A DNA stretch of 9,136 bases from Endomicrobium sp. (lineage in GTDB: Bacteria > Elusimicrobiota > Endomicrobiia > Endomicrobiales > Endomicrobiaceae), in assembly GCA_031264895.1 (NCBI GenBank), contig JAISDI010000171.1:1-9136 (forward strand), given 5' to 3'. Position numbers and translations under genes: made by a program. Numbering within the stretch: position 1 is the stretch's first letter; each line of letters starts with the position of its first letter. The notes under the pieces were generated by a model that did not search any database, was not told the origin of the DNA, and worked only from the letters and a program-made list of their open reading frames with translations. Positions 5,602 through 9,136 of the stretch are shown here, piece after piece.

Positions 5602-6138
5602 ATGAAACAGGAAAATAAACTTATTATTTTGGCGGCTGTTTTAATAATCGGCTTGTACGTCGGTTTTAAGTATTTGCCAAAGCATTTGACAAATCCGCGG
5701 GCAGAACAATCAAAGCAAGCCAAAACCGCGCGCAAAACAAACGGCAAAACCGAGCCTGCTCCAATCGAAAACAAACCGGTTCAATGCAGCGATTGGATGC
5801 TGCAGGAATACACTCTTTCCGTTAAAAACCCCGCTATTTTGGAAATGATAGGCGGTTATGCAAGAGTTGACGTTATAGTAACTTATAAAACAGAAAAGCA
5901 GGAGCTTATCGCGGAGACACTTATCCAAAATGCACGCGCGTTTTCAGCGCAGGAAAATGAAAACGGCGGCACGGATATCAAATTATGCGTGACGCCTACA
6001 GAAGCCGAAGCGATGAAAAACGGAATATCTGCCTCCGGCGAAATTTTGAACGAACCGCAATACGATATTTCCGTAAGAAATTCCACCGATCTTTTTACAC
6101 ATACTATTAACGCATCGAATCTTTCAAAATTATTATAA
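5602..6138 (+). CDS. CpaB/RcpC-like periplasmic protein with one membrane anchor (no SAF domain)
   Basis: This 178-residue protein has one membrane span at about 7-26 with a short cytoplasmic start, then a basic Ala/Lys linker (27-60), then a periplasmic domain. That domain follows the RcpC/CpaB pattern of Flp/Tad pilus assembly: L-Q-E-Y-T-L-S-V at 67-74, a region ending R-V-D-V-I-V-T-Y at 88-95, E-T-L-I-Q-N-A-R-A-F at 105-114, and I-K-L-C-V-T-P-T-E-A-E-A at 126-137. In CpaB these parts read 'GDRVDVIVTY', 'TLLQNV.VLA' and 'VTL.VTPEEAE'. Typical CpaB is 250-300 residues and has a SAF domain after the span; here only a linker is present. CpaB links the inner membrane to the pilus secretin, but no Tad gene is in view. 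AGAGAGG at 5588-5594, seven bases upstream, supports ATG 5602. First gene of the operon. Family call from pattern only. Confidence 0.7.
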   Translation: MKQENKLIILAAVLIIGLYVGFKYLPKHLTNPRAEQSKQAKTARKTNGKTEPAPIENKPVQCSDWMLQEYTLSVKNPAILEMIGGYARVDVIVTYKTEKQELIAETLIQNARAFSAQENENGGTDIKLCVTPTEAEAMKNGISASGEILNEPQYDISVRNSTDLFTHTINASNLSKLL

Positions 6139-6155
6139 TGAACGGGGAAATAATT

Positions 6156-6869
6156 ATGAAAATATTTAAAACTTTTTTTGCAATTATGACTTGCGTACTT
6201 GCCTGCGTATTTTGTAACGGCGCCGGCGCAAATAATAAAGCCAACCCAAGCGCAATAATTTCGCATAATTACCGCGCTTTCGCGTTGGAAATCGACGACG
6301 TTAACGCCGCAATAATTAAGGCCGGCGATAAAATAGACTTTATGTTTGCGTTTGAAGCAATATTTAAAGACAACCCGCGCGATATGATGTCCACCACGAT
6401 ATTACAAGATATTCTGGTGCTGAAAACCGTCAAAATCAAAGGCCGAAATTATTGGATTTTATCTCTGACTCCGTTTGAGGTGCAATATACGGCTCTGTCC
6501 CAGCGGGAATCGCCGTTTCCGGCCGCGGCAACTTTGCGCTCAGACGGGGATAACCAAAGATATCCTGTAAATATAGCGTTTATGTCAAAAATAGAAAACG
6601 ACGACTTTAATTTACTCGAATCCAAAATCAAAAGGCTTTACGCTTTGCCTGTTCCCTGCGAAAGCCGCGATATCAAAAATAATTCTTTTGCCAATATAAA
6701 TGCTCTGACGGCAAATGGCAAAAATTTGCGTTTCAGTTCCGTTGCTTTTCGGGATAAATTAAAAATCGGCGACAAATGCTATCGGCAGGCTGCCGTATCG
6801 CCGGAATTGGCTCAAATTTTATTTTTAATAGAGCAAGCCGGCGGAAAATTTTCCATCGAAGAGAGATAA
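6156..6869 (+). CDS. Exported CpaB/RcpC-like protein, second copy
   Basis: I start this at ATG 6156 (237 residues) because GGGGA at 6144-6148 is seven bases upstream and it begins the signal peptide directly. The ATG at 6138, overlapping the previous stop as TAATG, has no ribosome site and would add six residues. Residues 1-25 are a signal peptide. Cleavage may follow A-G-A at about 25, or V-L-A-C may be a lipobox with Cys17 lipidated. The domain at 39-118 again follows RcpC/CpaB: Y-R-A-F-A-L-E-I-D-D-V, then K-A-G-D-K-I-D-F-M-F at 55-64, T-T-I-L-Q-D-I-L-V-L at 80-89 and W-I-L-S-L-T-P-F-E-V at 100-109. The C-terminal half (about 180-237) has a similar second ending, A-V-S-P-E-L-A-Q-I-L-F-L at 213-224, suggesting internal duplication. 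There is no SAF domain. It lies between a same-family gene and a DUF3592/Sel1 gene, tightly spaced. Exact role unknown. Confidence 0.7.
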   Translation: MKIFKTFFAIMTCVLACVFCNGAGANNKANPSAIISHNYRAFALEIDDVNAAIIKAGDKIDFMFAFEAIFKDNPRDMMSTTILQDILVLKTVKIKGRNYWILSLTPFEVQYTALSQRESPFPAAATLRSDGDNQRYPVNIAFMSKIENDDFNLLESKIKRLYALPVPCESRDIKNNSFANINALTANGKNLRFSSVAFRDKLKIGDKCYRQAAVSPELAQILFLIEQAGGKFSIEER

Positions 6870-6871
6870 TT

Positions 6872-8035
6872 ATGCAAATAATATTGTTTCTGTTTGCTTT
6901 TTGCTTTGGATGTTATTCGTTTTACAAAGGCATTCGCTTTATAATGACTTCCGTCCTATTTAAAAGTCGGGGCGCGGAAACTTATGCGGAAATCGTCGGT
7001 TATAAGAAGCACAGCGGCGGCAGAGGCAGGCGGCGCAGCTTGGACACTTTTAACGCTGAGCTAAATTTTAAAATGGGCGACGAAAAGATAACAACCTTCA
7101 CCCAAACGGTTTTCTTAAATAAGCCGGAACAAGGCAAAACCGTCAAAATCAAATTCGACCCGCAAAATCCAGAAAATGCTGAAATTAAAAATTTTGGTTC
7201 TTACTTCTATCCGTTCAGGTTGTTCTTAATCGGAGCATTCTTTTTGATACTGGCCGCAATAATGATATATATACACAGGCCGATACCCTCGCGCGAAAAA
7301 GCAAAACAAACCAAATGCCAAAAAGATTACAAAGAATATTACGAAAAGGCTCAAACCGGCGACGATTTGGCGCAATGCCGTCTGGCCGTGTTATATTATA
7401 AAGGCGAATGCGTGGAAACAGATTATGAAAAAGCTCTTGATTTGATGGTAAAAGCTGGTAAAAATTGCGCTTCTTCGCCAAGATATAACAGATACCTATC
7501 TGCTGACAGCGTGCTGCGCGATTTCGCCAAACAGGATTATGAAAGAGCCTTTGTATGGGCGGCAAAAGCCGCCGAGCAAGGCTATGGTCCGGCGCTGTTT
7601 TACATTGGGGAAATATATTCCCAAAAAAATGATAATGAAAAAGCGCTTGAATTCTATTTAAAAGCGGCTGAAAAATGCGATAGGTCGTCATTATTCGCGT
7701 TAAAAAGAACGCAAGATTATAGAAAAGCCCTCGAGTTATACGGAGACAATTGCGAGCTGGAAAGATTGCTTGATTATATTTTAAACGAGCTTGCGCAAAT
7801 ATATATGGAAAAGCAGGATTATGAAAAAGCTTTTAAAATATATTCAAAATCCGCGTTGCAAAATAACGCTTTAGCGCAATACAATATTGGAATTCTGTAT
7901 TATAACGGAACGGGCGTTGAAAAAGATTTGCAAAAGGCCTTTGAGTGGGTTTCAAAAGCTGCGGCTCAAGACAGCCAATATGAGGAAATCAAAAATAATA
8001 TTGACAAAGAATTAAACGAATGGAATCGAAAATAG
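6872..8035 (+). CDS. DUF3592-like membrane protein with Sel1/TPR-type repeats
   Basis: I place the start at ATG 6872 (387 residues), two bases after the previous stop and six bases after GAGAG (6861-6865). The frame is open up to 6776, but that ATG lies inside the previous gene, lacks a ribosome site and would bury the first membrane segment. Residues 2-28 are hydrophobic. Residues 34-105 look like the DUF3592 beta-domain (A-E-T-Y-A-E-I-V-G-Y-K-K, then V-K-I-K-F-D-P-Q-N-P-E-N-A-E-I), and 113-134 is a second span, so this domain is probably in the periplasm. From about 150 the protein is made of helical Sel1/TPR-like repeats (D-Y-E-K-A-L, A-A-E-Q-G-Y-G-P-A-L, N-D-N-E-K-A-L-E-F-Y, L-A-Q-Y-N-I-G-I-L-Y-Y-N-G-T-G-V-E-K-D). 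Such repeats bind other proteins; two spans would put them in the cytoplasm. Last gene of the operon. No enzyme motif is seen. Confidence 0.82.
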   Translation: MQIILFLFAFCFGCYSFYKGIRFIMTSVLFKSRGAETYAEIVGYKKHSGGRGRRRSLDTFNAELNFKMGDEKITTFTQTVFLNKPEQGKTVKIKFDPQNPENAEIKNFGSYFYPFRLFLIGAFFLILAAIMIYIHRPIPSREKAKQTKCQKDYKEYYEKAQTGDDLAQCRLAVLYYKGECVETDYEKALDLMVKAGKNCASSPRYNRYLSADSVLRDFAKQDYERAFVWAAKAAEQGYGPALFYIGEIYSQKNDNEKALEFYLKAAEKCDRSSLFALKRTQDYRKALELYGDNCELERLLDYILNELAQIYMEKQDYEKAFKIYSKSALQNNALAQYNIGILYYNGTGVEKDLQKAFEWVSKAAAQDSQYEEIKNNIDKELNEWNRK

Positions 8036-8082
8036 TTAGGTTATTTTTTAATATATTTCACTTTTTTACCGGAATAATTTAT

Positions 8083-9136
8083 ATGACGAAGTTGTTAACA
8101 AAAAATTTTATTGCCGCTTTTATTGTTGCGGCCTCTGCAGTTTTTCTCTCTTCACCACTCCGCGCGCAGGATGCAAAAGATTATGAGCACTTCAGCAGTT
8201 TCAACGGTAAAAAAATAGAGAATATCAATGTTTCCACAAACCGCATCAAACCGCAGATAGTAAAAAATAAATTCCTTATTAAGGAAGGCGATATCTTTGC
8301 GTATAAAAACTTTGATTATGCCCGCAAAGCCGTGCATGATATGCGCATATTCAAAGAGATGGATATTGAAGCGGAGGTAAACGCCGCGGGTAATTTGGAT
8401 ATCAATATAAATGGGCGGGACGGGTACTATGTCTTCCCTCTTCCAATAGTAATGAGCAGCGGCGGCAGCACAACATTTGCCCTTATGGTGATGGAGGCAA
8501 ACCTCTTCAAACGCGGGGAGCTTGCCACCTTCATGGGCGCCTACGGGGACGACGGCTACATGGGCATGCTGGGCCTGCACTTAAACGATAACAGCTTTAA
8601 TTTATTTTTTATCGACCAGGATTATACCCAAAAATTGTATAAAGGCGGCGCTTATAATTCAACGGGGCTTTTCGGTAACAGCGATGATGACCACGGTAAA
8701 ACCGTTATCAATGAATATAATGTGCAAAAAACGTCCGCCGCTTTAAGTTACGGCCGCTCACTCGGGGAAAAACTTTCCTTCAATATAGCTTATCTCTACC
8801 AGGATATTGATTATAAAGCAAAAACCGCCGCCTCATTACTCCCTGATGACGCGGGCTACCACCACCAGTTTTCCGCCGGCATAAGCCTGTACCATAATAT
8901 AAAGCCTTCCAAAGGGATGGCGGGGGCATTCGGCTCAATATTCGGCATGGGCACGTCTGATAAAGAACACAGGCTTGCAAATCTTCCGTACGTAAAATCG
9001 GGTTATTTTGCCTCGTTGGAGTACGGCAGCGGCGGCTCCTACACAGGGGCTGATTATGATATTTCAAAACTTTCCGCCAGCGTTATGGGCAATTTAGAGC
9101 TTAAAACAAGGCATACCATTTACGCCGTAATAAACG
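8083..9136 (+). CDS. Omp85/BamA-family outer-membrane protein (3' end beyond the window)
   Basis: The frame runs from ATG 8083 to the right edge without a stop (351 codons visible). Residues 1-28 are a signal peptide ending L-R-A before Q-D-A. Residues about 43-113 form a POTRA-like domain: K-K-I-E-N-I-N-V, a loop with I-V-K-N-K-F-L-I-K-E-G-D, then Y-A-R-K-A-V-H-D-M-R-I-F-K-E-M-D-I-E-A-E-V. From about 115 alternating hydrophobic strands and Gly-rich turns (for example G-G-S-T-T-F, Y-G-D-D-G-Y-M-G-M-L-G-L) match the membrane barrel of the surface-antigen/D15 family. Only one POTRA is seen, whereas BamA usually has five, so it is closer to a small TamA- or D15-like member. Omp85 proteins insert or export barrel proteins. 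A weak GGA (8071-8073) lies nine bases upstream. Codon use is more GC-rich than in the preceding genes. It may read through from the operon or use its own promoter; none was found in the 47-bp gap. Confidence 0.85.
   Translation, partial: MTKLLTKNFIAAFIVAASAVFLSSPLRAQDAKDYEHFSSFNGKKIENINVSTNRIKPQIVKNKFLIKEGDIFAYKNFDYARKAVHDMRIFKEMDIEAEVNAAGNLDININGRDGYYVFPLPIVMSSGGSTTFALMVMEANLFKRGELATFMGAYGDDGYMGMLGLHLNDNSFNLFFIDQDYTQKLYKGGAYNSTGLFGNSDDDHGKTVINEYNVQKTSAALSYGRSLGEKLSFNIAYLYQDIDYKAKTAASLLPDDAGYHHQFSAGISLYHNIKPSKGMAGAFGSIFGMGTSDKEHRLANLPYVKSGYFASLEYGSGGSYTGADYDISKLSASVMGNLELKTRHTIYAVIN

Noticed and set aside
5883..6266. 127-codon open frame on the minus strand
   Set aside because: It spans the junction of the two CpaB-like genes antisense to both; its product has no domain pattern.
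6776..6871. Upstream extension of the Sel1-repeat gene to ATG 6776
   Set aside because: It overlaps the previous gene by about 94 bases, has no ribosome site, and the ATG at 6872 has good spacing and starts directly with the membrane segment.
7215..7691. 158-codon open frame on the minus strand
   Set aside because: It is a shadow of the DUF3592/Sel1 gene, which has a ribosome site, clear repeats and operon spacing; the shadow product is rich in Arg, His and Pro with no recognisable pattern.
8001..8029. TTGACA as a -35 box for the Omp85-family gene
   Set aside because: It is inside the coding sequence of the Sel1-repeat gene and no acceptable -10 box lies 16-18 bases downstream.
8152..8580. 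142-codon open frame on the minus strand
   Set aside because: It lies wholly opposite the signal peptide, POTRA and barrel coding of the Omp85-family gene and has no ribosome site.

Overview
The window is AT-rich accessory DNA from a bacterium with two membranes. It encodes a lipoprotein with a long extracytoplasmic part, and its right edge carries the start of an Omp85/BamA-type outer-membrane protein with a POTRA domain and beta-barrel sequence. The low-GC codon use, the DUF4143-type AAA ATPase, the CpaB-like proteins and the ankyrin/Sel1 repeats would suit a host- or gut-associated lineage such as Elusimicrobiota. That placement is a guess, because no marker gene is present. No tRNA, rRNA, CRISPR array or transposase was found.

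Layout. Positions 1-861 (+) hold the 3' part of a gene with a YwqK/MORN_2-like repeat. Its TAG stop is followed in the same frame by 23 coding-like codons that run into the start of the next gene. Positions 926-1912 (+) encode a very hydrophobic multi-span membrane protein. Positions 1913-2245 are a scar zone: an orphan reading-frame tail, a REP-like inverted repeat (2056-2125), and a decayed ankyrin-gene 3' end that is nearly identical to the end of the next gene. Positions 2246-3529 (+) encode an ankyrin-repeat lipoprotein. Positions 3731-4852 (-) encode an AAA ATPase of the DUF4143 family behind a perfect sigma70-type promoter. Positions 5047-5479 are a second graveyard, with a truncated ankyrin gene on the minus strand next to a broken tyrosine/dual-specificity phosphatase on the plus strand.

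Positions 5602-8035 (+) form a tight three-gene operon: two consecutive proteins resembling the RcpC/CpaB domain of Flp/Tad pilus assembly, then a DUF3592-like membrane protein with a Sel1/TPR repeat tail. The first two genes are separated by 17 bp and the second and third by 2 bp. From 8083 to the right edge is the partial Omp85-family gene, whose base composition is more GC-rich than its neighbours, as expected of a core gene.

How the genes may work together is mostly inference. The three-gene operon probably acts at the inner membrane and in the periplasm. CpaB-like proteins normally sit between the inner membrane and the secretin of a Tad pilus, but no other Tad gene is visible here. The ankyrin lipoprotein and the ATPase look like independent accessory genes. 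The most informative signals are the gene remnants and the unusual SAF-less CpaB-like pair. I see no convincing complete new defence or mobile system.
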